A stretch of 64,000 nt of DNA. Source: Ophthalmolycus amberensis (Eukaryota > Chordata > Actinopteri > Perciformes > Zoarcidae). Position 1 is the stretch's first letter. Every line of letters begins with the position of its first letter. Both the position numbers and the translations under genes were made by a program. The notes under the pieces are model-generated. The model worked only from the letters and a program-made list of their open reading frames with translations. It ran no database searches and was not told the origin of the DNA. The stretch spans positions 1,703,501-1,767,500 of the forward strand of contig JAFEUB010001103.1 of assembly GCA_024529925.1 (NCBI GenBank), read 5' to 3'. Positions 13,184-23,713 of this stretch are shown piece after piece.

Positions 13184-13417
13184 CTGCTAGGATCTGTTGC
13201 ATGCCACCTACAGAAGTCTTCTCCCCCAGCACTTACTGGACTTCCATTGGTCTACCACAAACTAACATTACTTTTAATAGTAGTACATAATTGGTGTATC
13301 CAAAATCTAATAATACTCTGGAGGAATAAAATGGACAACACAGATTCCCAAGACTTTACATTTAAAAACCCACTTGTACAAACCTGCTTAAAGTGTAAAG
13401 AATAACAGAAAAGGAAA

Positions 13418-13419
<2 letters not shown>

Positions 13420-13452
<33 letters not shown>
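13420..13452. repeat. (GA)n microsatellite
   Basis: About 16 GA units between the minisatellite and the SLC7A2 stop, on the probable 3' UTR of SLC7A2 (read as CU repeats in the transcript). Confidence 0.9.
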
Positions 13453-13455
<3 letters not shown>

Positions 13456-13728
13456 TTTGCTGCAGTCGTGCACAGACTGCTTCAGTGTTAAAGGAAATGA
13501 ACATCACCCTCCAGTGTGTTACCTGTCCTTTTTTAATTCTGTCTCTGTGCTGTCCGTGAAGCGCAATGTGACCTAACAGGATGCGAGTCCATCGCAGTGA
13601 TAGAGCGGCGGCTCCCCACATCATGTGGCCGCTAATACAGAGTTCTGACGCTGCCCGTGTGAACAGGTGCATCAAGGCAGAGCTGCTGTGTGCTTTCATG
13701 CATCTGTCGCCTCACAGAGTCCGTCACT

Positions 13729-16700
13729 TTAAAACTGGCTGGTCTTTTCTGGGCGGATGAAACCCTCTTGGTCTTTTCCCGCCACACCCGTACCGGCCCG
13801 CTTCTCCCCGCCGGTCTTGCTGTGGTCCCGGGTGCTGCTGCCGTTAACGAGACCCTGGAGTGTGCGCTGGCGCTCCTCACTGTGCCACATGCCGTAGCCG
13901 AAGTAGATCACGAAACCTGAAGAGGAAAAATACGTTGGAAAAGACATGAGATACCAAAAAAAGTAAAGTTGAGATCTGTTTGCTAAATACGAAGCTACAT
14001 CTTAGCTTAGCTTGTACGAACGACAAAATCCGTCCACCAGCACCTCTGAAGCTCATTAACGAACACGATCAAAAAACAAGTGTGAGTGATTATGTGCTGA
14101 ACTATTTCTCAACGAGGAGCAGTGGCTTCTTGGAGTTTCCAACGGTTCCAACGGTTGATGACAAGACGCCAGGAGGTCACTGCTCCCGGTGGAGACAGAG
14201 TACCTTTAGACAGAGCCGGGCTAGCGGTCCTTATGCTAAGCTAAGCTAACCGTAGCAGCTCTAGCTTCATGTTTAACATACACGTGAGAGTGGTATTGAG
14301 CTTCTCACCTAACTCCTGACCAAAAAGCATATTTCCAAAAATGTCTATTACTCCTTTAAATGTCCACAACTCACCCACGGCCATCCACACAGAGAAACGT
14401 ATCCAGGTGTCTCCACTCAGCTGAACCATGAGGTAAATATTCACAAATATGCTCAGAATGGGCAGAAAAGGCAGAAGGGGAACCTGTGACGGAAAACAAG
14501 CAAAGATAAATCTACCATCAATGTATATGTTTACATATTGTATATGTATTGATATACTCATCCCATGAGGCGAGACTCTGTATGAAACCGGCGCACTTAT
14601 TGAGCTGCCACGCACCATGAAGGAGACCTTCGTGCTGGTCTGAGGCTGCCTGCAGACCATGAAGACGCAGCCGCTGAAGATGAGGAGGCACACGGTCAGG
14701 AGCGCCAGGATCCACACTTCCATGCCCAGGATGGAGTAGATGTGGTACGTTGTGAGGTAACTGACCACGCACACTACCAGCACTGTGGTTTGAAAACACA
14801 CACACACACACTTAATTCTGACGTCTTTTGCCACATCATTAAAACAAAAAAAGCCCGGCCTGCTCACCGAGTACACAGACGGTCATGTTGACCACACTGG
14901 AGGAATGCTCGGAGGGTGAGGCGGGAGGGTGCAGGACAGCCTGCAGGGTGGAGCTGCCGCCGTTGAGCATGTTCAGGTGGGACTCGGACTCCGTCAGGTC
15001 AGACTCCCCCGCCTCAGAGGACAGGTAGTCCCTCTCGCCGGTGCCTGCCCGCTGCACTAGGGCTCCATCTGGCTGGTACCTGGACGACAGCGGAGTCAGA
15101 GATTAAAGGTCACGAGTCTGCATTGTGGAAAGATGTTCGAAGCACTACCTGTTTACATACAGCCTCCTTTAATTAAGCAGCTACAAAACACTTTCATTGT
15201 GAATTATGTGTTTGGTTTTACTTTACAACTGAGGCCTATAAATCCAGTTTGAACCGGTGAACCGACACTGTGTCCGTGTTAGTGCTGCTGTGGTGGTGAG
15301 TCACCTCGGTGCAACCAGCAGAGGTGTACAACGTGTCCAGAGTTTAACAGTACAAGGAGCCTGAGGAAACGCCTTCATTCACTCAAGCAGCCACAGTCAC
15401 ACAATGGGAGCATTCACAGTTCTTGCATCACCAGAGTGATGCAACAGCGTGAGGCGTTTGTAATCGTACCTGTGGGTTTTTAGAACAGCTAAAAGGGACG
15501 CTGTTTCACAATGTTGCACAAGTAACACTTCTTGGTTATTTACAAATGTACCCACCTGAGAATCAGCACACACACGGCAACCAGTGAGTAGGCCAGCAGG
15601 GTCCCAATGGACATCATGTCAACCAGCGCTTTGAGGTCAAACAGGAAAGCCATGATGGCTATAGCAGGTAAAAACAAAAAATCACAAATTACATGAAAAC
15701 ATTTATACCCACAACATTCCTGCAATTATAATTTGAAAAGCTGTTTTCTTCAGATGCCCCCATCCAACAGACGCACACATGAACAGATGAAAATTAAACT
15801 TCATGCAGACATGTTTTCACAATAAAACGAAATGAAATGATTCCCCCGGGCTGGCAGCTGCAATCATCTCCGCGCCGAGTGTCGTTTGATGTGAGATACA
15901 CTGTGGTGCTCCCCCTCTTGTATCTCAGCACCAGACTCCGGCGTGGAGCTGATCTCAGCAGCGCAGTACAAACACAGAGCGGCGGTATGTCCGCTGCCCC
16001 CCCCCCAGTGGCATTATGTTAAAGCAAAAATAACTAAAGAAAGCTCCCCCGCCCAGGTCTACCAGCCCTGTACATGGCCGGTGTGCTGGGGTCCTTCCCA
16101 GGGTTCACGTCTGCCGGCCAACCAACTTAAAGGTCATCGCCCCAACACCTGAGCACAGTGAGCATGATGCAACCGCACACCGCACCTTACCGCAAGCTTT
16201 AGAAGTAGACCTTTATAATAATGTATGAGCACACCAATCCCCAAAGGTCGACTGTGAGTATTTATTTTCATTATCATTAAAAGTCATTTTACTTGGCTTT
16301 ATAGCTCATTTAAAAGCAGGCTGAAAATAAGTTTTTCATTGTCGTCTCAGGTTGAATGTTTCATCCCTATTTCATTGTGTGGTCAGAATTGTACTCTTTT
16401 GCAACTGTAACCACGCCCACCTGTGATGTCACGATGTACTGACACACCCTGGAGCACACTTCCTTTTGTTTGCGGTCTCTGTGCTAAGCTAAGCTAAGCT
16501 AACCGCCCACGTTGTTTAATCTTGTACGAAAATAATGCAGAAGCGGTGTTTTCATTGACATATTTTTCATGTGCATGTTGAATCAATGCATTAGAAAAGC
16601 AGTATGTAAACGGCAAAACAAAGACTTCCTCAATTGCATTATGGAACAACCTTTGCTGTGAATATTCTAACGCAGCGAACATTGAACTCGGCAAAATCCT

Positions 16701-19700
16701 GAAGACCTTTCTCCATTTTTCTCTAGATGGGCGAGATGGCTTGTTTTGTTTCTGGTTCTCTGTTTACTGGCTGATGACATACTTGCATAGCTTATACCAC
16801 CAGCTGACTAATCTATGATGTAACAAAGTTGACGGAAATGCGCCTAATTTTCAAAAGTTTGCTTAAAATTAGCTTGACAACTGATTGGAAACTATATATA
16901 CTACACATATTTTCGATACTATAGTGTTTTTACTGGGGGTTATGTGTCGGATTATTTCCCGGCCTGGAGCAGTGACGTCCTGGAGTCGTGGACAAAAATA
17001 ATTTACATTAATTTTCAGCCTTACTGAAGTGTGTAATGTTTCCTCACATGCTTTTGGAAACACCATCACCAAGTTTAAACATGCAGTCACCACCACCACG
17101 TGCATTGATAAAACCCCCAAACAAGTCCACGATACAACCCCACCACAGGCGAGTCCTCGTCCCGGGAGCTTACCCGCAGTGGTACCTGCCGCCATGGTGG
17201 CAGCCACAGGAGACTGGCGCTTACTCACTTTGGACATAAATTTGAACAGAATACCATCTCGTGCCATGGCAAAGAGAATGCGCGGCAGAGGGAACATGGA
17301 GCCCAACAGGCTAGGGAGAAGAGGGTTCATGGTTAAGTTGAGGGCATTCTGGGAAAGAAAACATGACACCGGCACAAATGTGAAAGAACAACATGTGTGT
17401 GTGGAGGGAGAACCTCCTAAAACTGGACTGAAACAAGAGAGTGTTGAAGTGCGGGTAAGTTTCCGGAAAATAAAAAAGAGCCAATTGATTATCTGCGTCT
17501 TTGTCTGTCTTTCACATTTGATTGGTGGAGAAAGATTAGCAGGAGTGATCTCCACTCGACTCTCCCCGGCTCTCACCTGCTACTACACCGGATGTCATAG
17601 TGGCAACAAGTGGGGTCTTCGTCTTTGGATTGATTCGGGCTAAGACTTTGAAAAGCACCCCGTCCTGTGCCATAGCATAGATTACACGAGGCATGGGGAA
17701 AATGGAGCCCAGCAGACTGCATGAGACAGCAGAGACATGCAAGACCAACACGTTAGTCAAAAGCCCCAAACACAGAGAAACACACACATTTACACCAACA
17801 ATCACATCATCAAAGCCTCATAGCATGCTTAAAGGGACAGTTCACTGCAAAATCAAAGAGAGACGTCCACTTTATCTCCAATATAATGGGACTGCTTGGG
17901 GTTTTGATTTTGGGGTGAGCTGTACCTTTTTAAAGTAAACGAGTGTCTTTCTTTCCTGTTGGCACATTTCCGTTGAGTTTTGAGAGCTGGTTTAGGAGTT
18001 GAACTTTAAGGGATTTTATGTGCCCTTGAGGCAGTTCAAACATATGAACGCACCAAAATATGTGTCAAAGGGTTTTTCGCAATCGGGGAAAACAACTGTC
18101 AAAGGGGCGGACCCCCAAAGCAACAGCCCGAACACCAATTACAGGCACTGACATAGAACTGATACAGAAACCCCTCAGGGAAGAAAGACAGAATTAAGTC
18201 ACACCACTATATTGTTTAGACAAACCTGCCCAGCTTTTTTAAGATATTCTAATTGTAAACAATATATTACAAAAACAGGTAGGTGTCTGAAAACAGAGAG
18301 AATTAATCACTGCACCCACTGTGTCCCATTGAGCGTCAGGAATCAATCCGATCACAAGACAGGTAGACAGAGACGTGTGGTCAGAGCTTTTGACCACTTC
18401 TCCTTCACCATTATCACCCATGTATAGCATGCACATCAATCAGAACTCAAAGTCGTATTATAAATACAAATCGGAATGCTTTTGTCTGCCGTGGATATTG
18501 ATAGTGTGTCCTCAACTTATTTTTACGAAAGCAGATCCAGTGCTTACCTGGTGGAGAGGGCACACAGTGACCCTGCAGCGACCACGTATTTGGCAGGGCT
18601 CCAGCCCACGTATTCAAAGGCCATGGGCAGAGGGCTCTTCTCGTCCAGCAGGTAGTAGGGCATCATCAGCGTGAGCGCGGCGGACACGCCAAAGTACGCC
18701 AGGAAACACACGGTCAGTGACACCACGATGCCGATGGGAATGGCTTTCTGGGGGTTCCTTACCTCCTCGCCTGTCACGCACAGACACACCGACGTGTTTG
18801 CATTTGGCTTTGACGGGATTGCGCTGAATCACAACCGATCGATGGCTCACCTGTGGTGGCAATGCAGTCGAAGCCAACAAAAGCGTAAAAGCAGGTGGCA
18901 GCTCCAGCCAAGGTCCCACTGAAGCCGAAGGGCATGAATCCTCCGACTCCATAATCGCTGCTCACGTTGGCCGTCGCCGACAAGTTCCTGAAACATATTG
19001 ACTGTCATTTCACAGCAACAACTGGACTAGAAATGTCCAGTTGCTGTCATGAAACAACAAACCAGGCTGACCATGAAAGGCCACGAATGCAAAGCTGTTT
19101 AGAGAACAGCTTTGCATTCCTGGCCTTTTTACCAATCATAACTGTGATGGTTATATGGATGCACTACCTTGCAGCTATGGTGACATTTATAAGAGATTCT
19201 TCAGTTATCTTCCAGTTGGCCGTGTCTCCTTTGACGAAGCCGGAGATGATGACGAACAAGAGTACGAGCACGTTGACTGAAGTGAAGACTTTGTTGACCC
19301 AGGCCGACTCCTTCACGCCAAACGACAGGAGTCCTTGGATGAGCAAAAAGGAGGATCACGGCTAGTTATTATTGTGAGGGGTACGTGTGGATGTCAGTAC
19401 CACATTTCACAGCGATCGAATAACTGCACATGTTAAAGATAAAGTTTCAGTTATTTTAAGTTAGCGGAACGCTGCAAAATAAATACATTCATGACAGAAT
19501 TTGTTGAAAATGTAGCTGATCCTGTTTTCATCTGGTTTTGATGAATAGATATTGCATCCGGTCCACATCTGTGGTTCTTAAAAACAACCAAACACTTGCG
19601 GGTCGCACTGACTTAACATAATCATTGCACTGGCAGGCCAATGGATGAAACATACTTTATGATAAGGTTTCCCGTTTTAGCCTGAGGGTCACGTCCACTT

Positions 19701-20730
19701 CAAATCCCAGGACTGTCATGAATCTGACCACGGGAAATTAATTTGGAGTACTCTGCAAGTCGTCAACAGCTACTGACAACAACACATCCTCGGCTGCTAC
19801 AGTGGAGCTTGTCGGTGACCTGAGGTTGTAAAGAAACTGTAGTTGTGGGCAGTTCCCAGATGTGATTGTGTGTGACTGTGGGAAAGAGAAGCGGGGTGCT
19901 GCTGAGGACTAGCAGGAGACTCAGGGAGTTTCTAAAACCGAAAGGGAGTATGTGGTCTCCCAGTGGACTTACATTGCCTATTAGGCACTTATCACATATG
20001 TCGTGCCATCTCTTTATGCCAGCTGTGGCTCATGAAAGATGGCATGAGTTATCTGTTCTTTCTCACCAGCCCCTGATGCAACATATGGATTTTATGATTT
20101 TCAGCCTTTATTTGCTGCCTTACCAGAAAGCAGCAGTATCAGGCACACGGCAAAGAAGTCAGGGTACTGAGCCAGACCGGGAGAGTTCATGCTGAAGTAG
20201 GTCTTACAGAACACCTCTATGTGCCCTCCTATCATTTCATCAAATGTGCCACTCCAAGCCCTGGCGACTGAGGAGGTACCTGTGAGAAAGCAGAAAAAAA
20301 CAGAAACGAATCAGCATCTTCTCTGAACAACACGTGATTAAAAGACAGTCACTAACTCACCTATCACGTAGGAGAGAATGAGGTTCCAGCCGGTGATGAA
20401 GGCCCAGATCTCTCCGACGGTCACGTAGCTATAAAGGTAAGCAGAGCCGGTCTTGGGGACGCGCGCGCCAAACTCAGCGTAGCACAGGCCGGCCATGACG
20501 GAGGCCAGGGCAGCGATTAAGAAGGAGATGACTATGCTGGGGCCTGAGTCTCCCTTGGCCACCTCACCGGCCAGGATGTAGACGCCGGCGCCAAGAGTGC
20601 TGCCAACTCCCAGGGCGATGAGGTCGACGGTTCCCAGGCAGCGGCACAGCTTCGAGTCCTCCAGGCTGTTCATGTCGACCACTTTCCTGCGCACCAGGGA
20701 GCGGCTGAATGACAGGACCTGCTCCAACAT
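13729..20730 (-). CDS. slc7a2: Cationic amino acid transporter 2 (CAT-2), two splice forms
   Basis: Coding exons in transcript order: 20361-20730, 20124-20279, 19168-19333, 18851-18987, 18548-18770, then either 17577-17716 or 17174-17310, then 15556-15658, 14868-15079, 14616-14782, 14375-14483, 13729-13916. All phases fit. Using the 140-nt exon gives 656 residues, the 137-nt exon 655; human is 658. The start MLEQVLSFSRSLVRRKVVD is the usual CAT N-terminus. The family core LGVGSTLGAGVYILAGEVAK, AALASVMAGLCYAEFGARVP and FYAFVGFDCIATTGEEVRNP is intact. Hydrophobic segments match the 14-helix CAT fold in the plasma membrane. CAT-2 carries arginine, lysine and ornithine and supplies arginine for nitric oxide synthesis and arginase. 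The first codons are preceded by an acceptor with a C-rich tract near 20745-20760, so one or more non-coding first exons lie upstream. Head to head with MTMR7. Confidence 0.96.
14001..14250. repeat. Teleost repeat with AGCTAAGC termini (in SLC7A2 intron)
   Basis: Starts CTTAGCTTAGCTTGTACGAA and ends ATGCTAAGCTAAGCTAAC, so its ends are inverted relative to each other. Internal pieces (CAAAATCCGTCCACCAGCAC, GCCAGGAGGTCACTGCTCCC, TTTAGACAGAGCCGGGCTAG) match an extremely common percomorph repeat that I know from memory. It lies between the last two SLC7A2 coding exons. Confidence 0.65.
16483..16535. repeat. Fragment of the AGCTAAGC teleost repeat
   Basis: Contains GTGCTAAGCTAAGCTAAGCT followed by AACC, the terminal motif of the repeat seen at 14001-14250, then TTGTTTAATCTTGTACGAAA, which resembles another piece of the same family. 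Confidence 0.5.
16890..16995. repeat. Fragment of the AGCTAAGC teleost repeat, inner part
   Basis: GGGGGTTATGTGTCGGATTA and GGAGCAGTGACGTCCTGGAG are internal blocks of the same percomorph repeat. It lies just downstream of the CAT-2A exon in the transcript direction. Stretch 15659-17173 otherwise shows only AT-rich intron. Confidence 0.5.
17174..17310 (-). other. slc7a2: SLC7A2 alternative exon, CAT-2A type
   Basis: 137-nt exon encoding SLLGSMFPLPRILFAMARDG and ILFKFMSKVSKRQSPVAAT. It has the two features reported for low-affinity CAT-2A: arginine in AMARDG (human position 369) and lack of the residue equivalent to Asn381 (KVSKRQSP). Acceptor CCCTAG and donor GTAAGC are intact. It has the same phase as the exon at 17577-17716, so including both would shift the frame (137 + 140 = 277 nt, not divisible by 3). 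They must therefore be mutually exclusive. Confidence 0.9.
17577..17716 (-). other. slc7a2: SLC7A2 alternative exon, CAT-2B/CAT-1 type
   Basis: 140-nt exon encoding SLLGSIFPMPRVIYAMAQDG and VLFKVLARINPKTKTPLVAT, like CAT-1 and high-affinity CAT-2B. Asn380 here equals human Asn381. The residue at human position 369, which I recall as Glu in CAT-2B, is Gln (AMAQDG). It is the first of the two alternatives in the transcript. Acceptor CATGCAG and donor GTGAGA are intact. Confidence 0.9.
17829..17934. mobile_element. Short MITE with imperfect inverted ends
   Basis: Left end TTAAAGGGACAGTTCACTGC followed by AAAATCAAA; right end reads inward as TTAAAAAGGTACAGCTCACC then CCAAAATCAAA. The ends are about 28 nt and match imperfectly. 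This 'AAAGGGACAGTTCACCCCAAAATCAAA' class is common in teleost genomes. It sits 113 bases from the CAT-2B exon, in the intron upstream of it in transcript direction, and could fold as a long hairpin in the pre-mRNA. Confidence 0.6.
19076..19128. repeat. Near-perfect inverted repeat (hairpin) in SLC7A2 intron
   Basis: AAAGGCCA at 19076-19083 pairs with TGGCCTTT at 19121-19128. After one C/C mismatch (19084/19120), GAATGCAAAGCTGTT (19085-19099) pairs with AACAGCTTTGCATTC (19105-19119). The loop is 5 bases. That is 23 paired positions out of 24. It lies in the intron between SLC7A2 exons 19168-19333 and 18851-18987. Confidence 0.9.
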
Positions 20731-21195
20731 GTTGGCACCTGCTGACCGTGGGGGGGGGGGGAGAGAGATTCAAAGTGAAAATACCTGTGTAGCCTCTGTC
20801 TGAGAGACATTTTACTTCTAGCCAGGCCACAAACTTAAATGAGTATTTAATGCAATTCATGCTGTGCAGTATATGTTGCATAGTTTAATTGGGTGAGTCA
20901 AAATGTGCATGTGGGTGAGTACGTGTGCACGCAGCACGAAGGCCTCGACGGCGACACACATAGAGAAGATGATTTGATCTCACCCGATCACTATTCTTTA
21001 TCTCAGCATCAATATTTGATTTGTGAAAGCAAAGGTCAGGTCTGGGAGCAGTTTGCACTTCAGCCACTTTCGCGTTTTGAGCGGCACTGACAGCTTGTTC
21101 TCTTGACACGAATGCTGAAGAGTAAGTTGGATAACATGTGAGGATGACACAAGGGTGGGATGGGGACTGCTGAGAGTGACGGTTAGCCTTCAGAG

Positions 21196-21787
21196 CAGAG
21201 GTCTTCAACAGGGGGTCCGCGATCCCTAGGGGGTCCGCGGATGTTCTGCAGGAGGGTCGTGAAATTTCTGGTTGATTAGACAATTTTTCATATTATTTTT
21301 TGCATTTACAAAAAAAACATGAATCTGACCGTTCTTTTAATAGTTCAGTATTGTATGCAGGATAACAGGTATCTTTCTGCATGGCAGTGGCACTAATAGC
21401 CCATCACTCATTTTTCGTTTCCACATTTATGTTTAAAATGAAAACATCAGTTTGAATAGCTTGTATGCATGATTATCATGCAATTGACAGACAATGTTGA
21501 TATTGGCATTGGTATCAGCTGACAAGGTGTGTTTATAAATGGCAGTGGCACGGCCTCCCTGCTCACTGTACCTTGCACATGTTTAAAATAAAAACATGAA
21601 TATATGAACCTGTGTATTATTTGAATAGCTTAGTACTGAATGCACAATAAAGAGGTATGTTTATACATGGCACTAGGCCCAGTTTAATATAAAACACAAT
21701 TTTATACAATATATATAGTCGGGGGTCCCTGCTCCATCTCTCTATCAGTTTGGGGGTCCTTGGCCTGAAAAACGTTGAAGACCGCTG
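21196..21787. mobile_element. Non-autonomous hAT-type DNA transposon
   Basis: Left end CAGAGGTCTTCAAC (21196-21209) and right end GTTGAAGACCGCTG (21774-21787) form 14-bp terminal inverted repeats with one mismatch. Both ends continue into the 'GGGGGTCC' phrase typical of this fish family. Flanking octamers CTTCAGAG and TATTAGAG share 5 of 8 positions, and the right one fits the hAT target consensus nTnTAGAn, so the 8-bp duplication has decayed. Internal sequence has degenerate repeats of a 'TTGAATAGCTTAGTA...TGAATGCA' block and no transposase frame. Confidence 0.75.
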
Positions 21788-22859
21788 TATTAGAGTATGA
21801 CGTGCATGATAGGAACGCTGCCAAGAGTTGTGAAGTTCGTACAGTAAGTGACCCATTAAAATCCATTGTTTGGGATTATGGTGCAGATCTAAGCACTCAA
21901 AGAGCTGCCGTAAGGAGACCGTGAATGCACCACTAGACATTCAATGTCGGTCGTTACTAATTACACGGAAAAAAAGGACAAAAAGGACGAACTGCAAAGT
22001 TGCCGTTGTTTTTCATTGTCTATTATTTAAACATGTCTCTTTTCATCAGCATGATTATTGGGGTTCCTGCCGAACATATGTGCATGAATCCAATATGCCC
22101 TCCAAACAATAGTTTCTAGTTTGCTTTTGAAGGTTAAGCTTCTGCTTTGAACCAAAACTTTGATTATCTTGACTGTAAATTAACACTGACGACCATCCAA
22201 ATATGCATTGATCTCCATTTAAGTGTGGAGGAAAATGAGTTTGGAATGTGACAGCTCATTAACATTACAATGTGGGCCGTACAGCAGCATCTCCAAGGAT
22301 ACAGTGAAAGAAAAGATTGCAAAGAGCAAAAGATTGCAAAGACCAAAATCAGATTTAAGCACGTGAAAATCAAGTTTTGAAAACTTACAAAACAAATTGA
22401 GGTAATTTAGGTAAGATATCACCTGCACTATATTCCATGCATGTCATGTGTTTTCACATTGCACAGTGACCTCAACATAATGGTGTTGAATTTCTATGCA
22501 AATATTGCCAGTTCACAAACAACTCCCAGCTTCTGCAGAAGTATGACTGTTAAAACCCAACACTGTATTTCATTAGAGACATGCACCTACCTTGTCAGAC
22601 TGACACTGTGTGGATGTGTGATTGAGGTTTAGACACAGGGAAAAAAAGGCTGTCAGAAGTGTCAGTGTGTGTCTTCCAGTGCAGGTAAATGTCAAATTAG
22701 ATCCACTGCTCCTGTGAACTGCTGCCTCTCAAAAACGATGCTGTCGCGCTGCTCTCAACACTTGTTCATATGCTGGCATGCACACTGAGCAGAGCAGTTC
22801 TTTCTGTCCACAGTGTTTCTTCACACACTGTGCCCTCGCCTTGCCTCTATGCTCCAGCC

Positions 22860-23060
22860 TCCAGTCCCACCGCTGCCAGTGGAGTGACGTCCCCTGAGCA
22901 GGGGAGGCAAGAGGGGAGGAGGGGGCCCCGGGGAATGATTAGGGTGGGAGGGGTGTTCCACCTCCATGCTTGAGGTTTTGGGGGAGTAAAACTCTGTGAG
23001 CTCTCGCCGTGAGATCACACACACAGCGGGACGGAGAAGAGCAAGGCAGGACTCTTGATG
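22860..23060. promoter_or_regulatory. GC-rich patch with a CRE, possible SLC7A2 promoter
   Basis: A G/C-rich island in an AT-rich spacer, with TGACGTC at 22885-22891. It lies 2.1 kb upstream of the first SLC7A2 coding exon, and mammalian SLC7A2 uses several upstream promoters. I see no TATA box and cannot place a first-exon donor, so this is only a candidate. Confidence 0.2.
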
Positions 23061-23681
23061 GTAGTATTTGTAATTTGTAATGCACATATAGAAATATAGA
23101 TACATATAGATACTGGCTGCTGATTAGGCAACTGGCATTGACAAACATTGAGGCAGACACTTGTGTTTACCCAGTGCAGTCCACAGGAGTGCTGCTAAAA
23201 GCATGAGTGCTGATTGGTCAATGAAGGGTGGACGAGCTACAGCACCTGGGGGGGGGGGTTAAGTCCTCCTAATGGAAGACAGGTATTGCTCAATGTTCCC
23301 TGAGCTATTGGACCCATGGACATTACAAAATCAACAACGCACAGCTCACTATGGTACACCACCAAGAGCCTGGCATCTCCACGGCAATTTTTTTTTTTTT
23401 TAAAGGCACATTTTTCCATCAAACACTGCCTGCGAATTATAACTAAGGTTGAGTTTGCAGTGGTGATAATTTCTGCCAAGACCAGCTCAAACCAGCTCAA
23501 GACCTCAGTGGGAAGGTGGCAGCTGGCAGCTAGAAACACCGTGCAATCCGGCATGACAACAGCCAACTCTCCCTGAGTTTGTCCATCCAGCCAAAGCAGT
23601 CAAATATCACGGCCCAGCGCCCACCAAACCTTGGCTGCAGGGTTGATTATCTGACCTGCATGCTGATGGGAAAGCCATCTT

Positions 23682-23713
23682 AGCCTGCCCACCACCTTAG
23701 TGGTGGGCAGGCT
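23682..23713. repeat. Perfect 14-bp hairpin with 4-base loop
   Basis: AGCCTGCCCACCAC (23682-23695) and GTGGTGGGCAGGCT (23700-23713) are exact reverse complements around CTTA. It is GC-rich in an AT-rich spacer. Confidence 0.9.

Noticed and set aside
12258..13190. 310-codon plus-strand open frame of Thr/Ala/Asp/Ser/Ile repeats, possible secreted or antifreeze-like repeat protein
   Set aside because: It is wholly the 24-bp minisatellite; the frame is open only because 24 is a multiple of 3. No signal peptide, flanking conserved exon or start context is present.
17029..17643. 204-codon plus-strand frame across the SLC7A2 alternative exons
   Set aside because: Antisense shadow of the two CAT-2 exons; the minus-strand reading has the conserved transporter sequence and valid splice sites.
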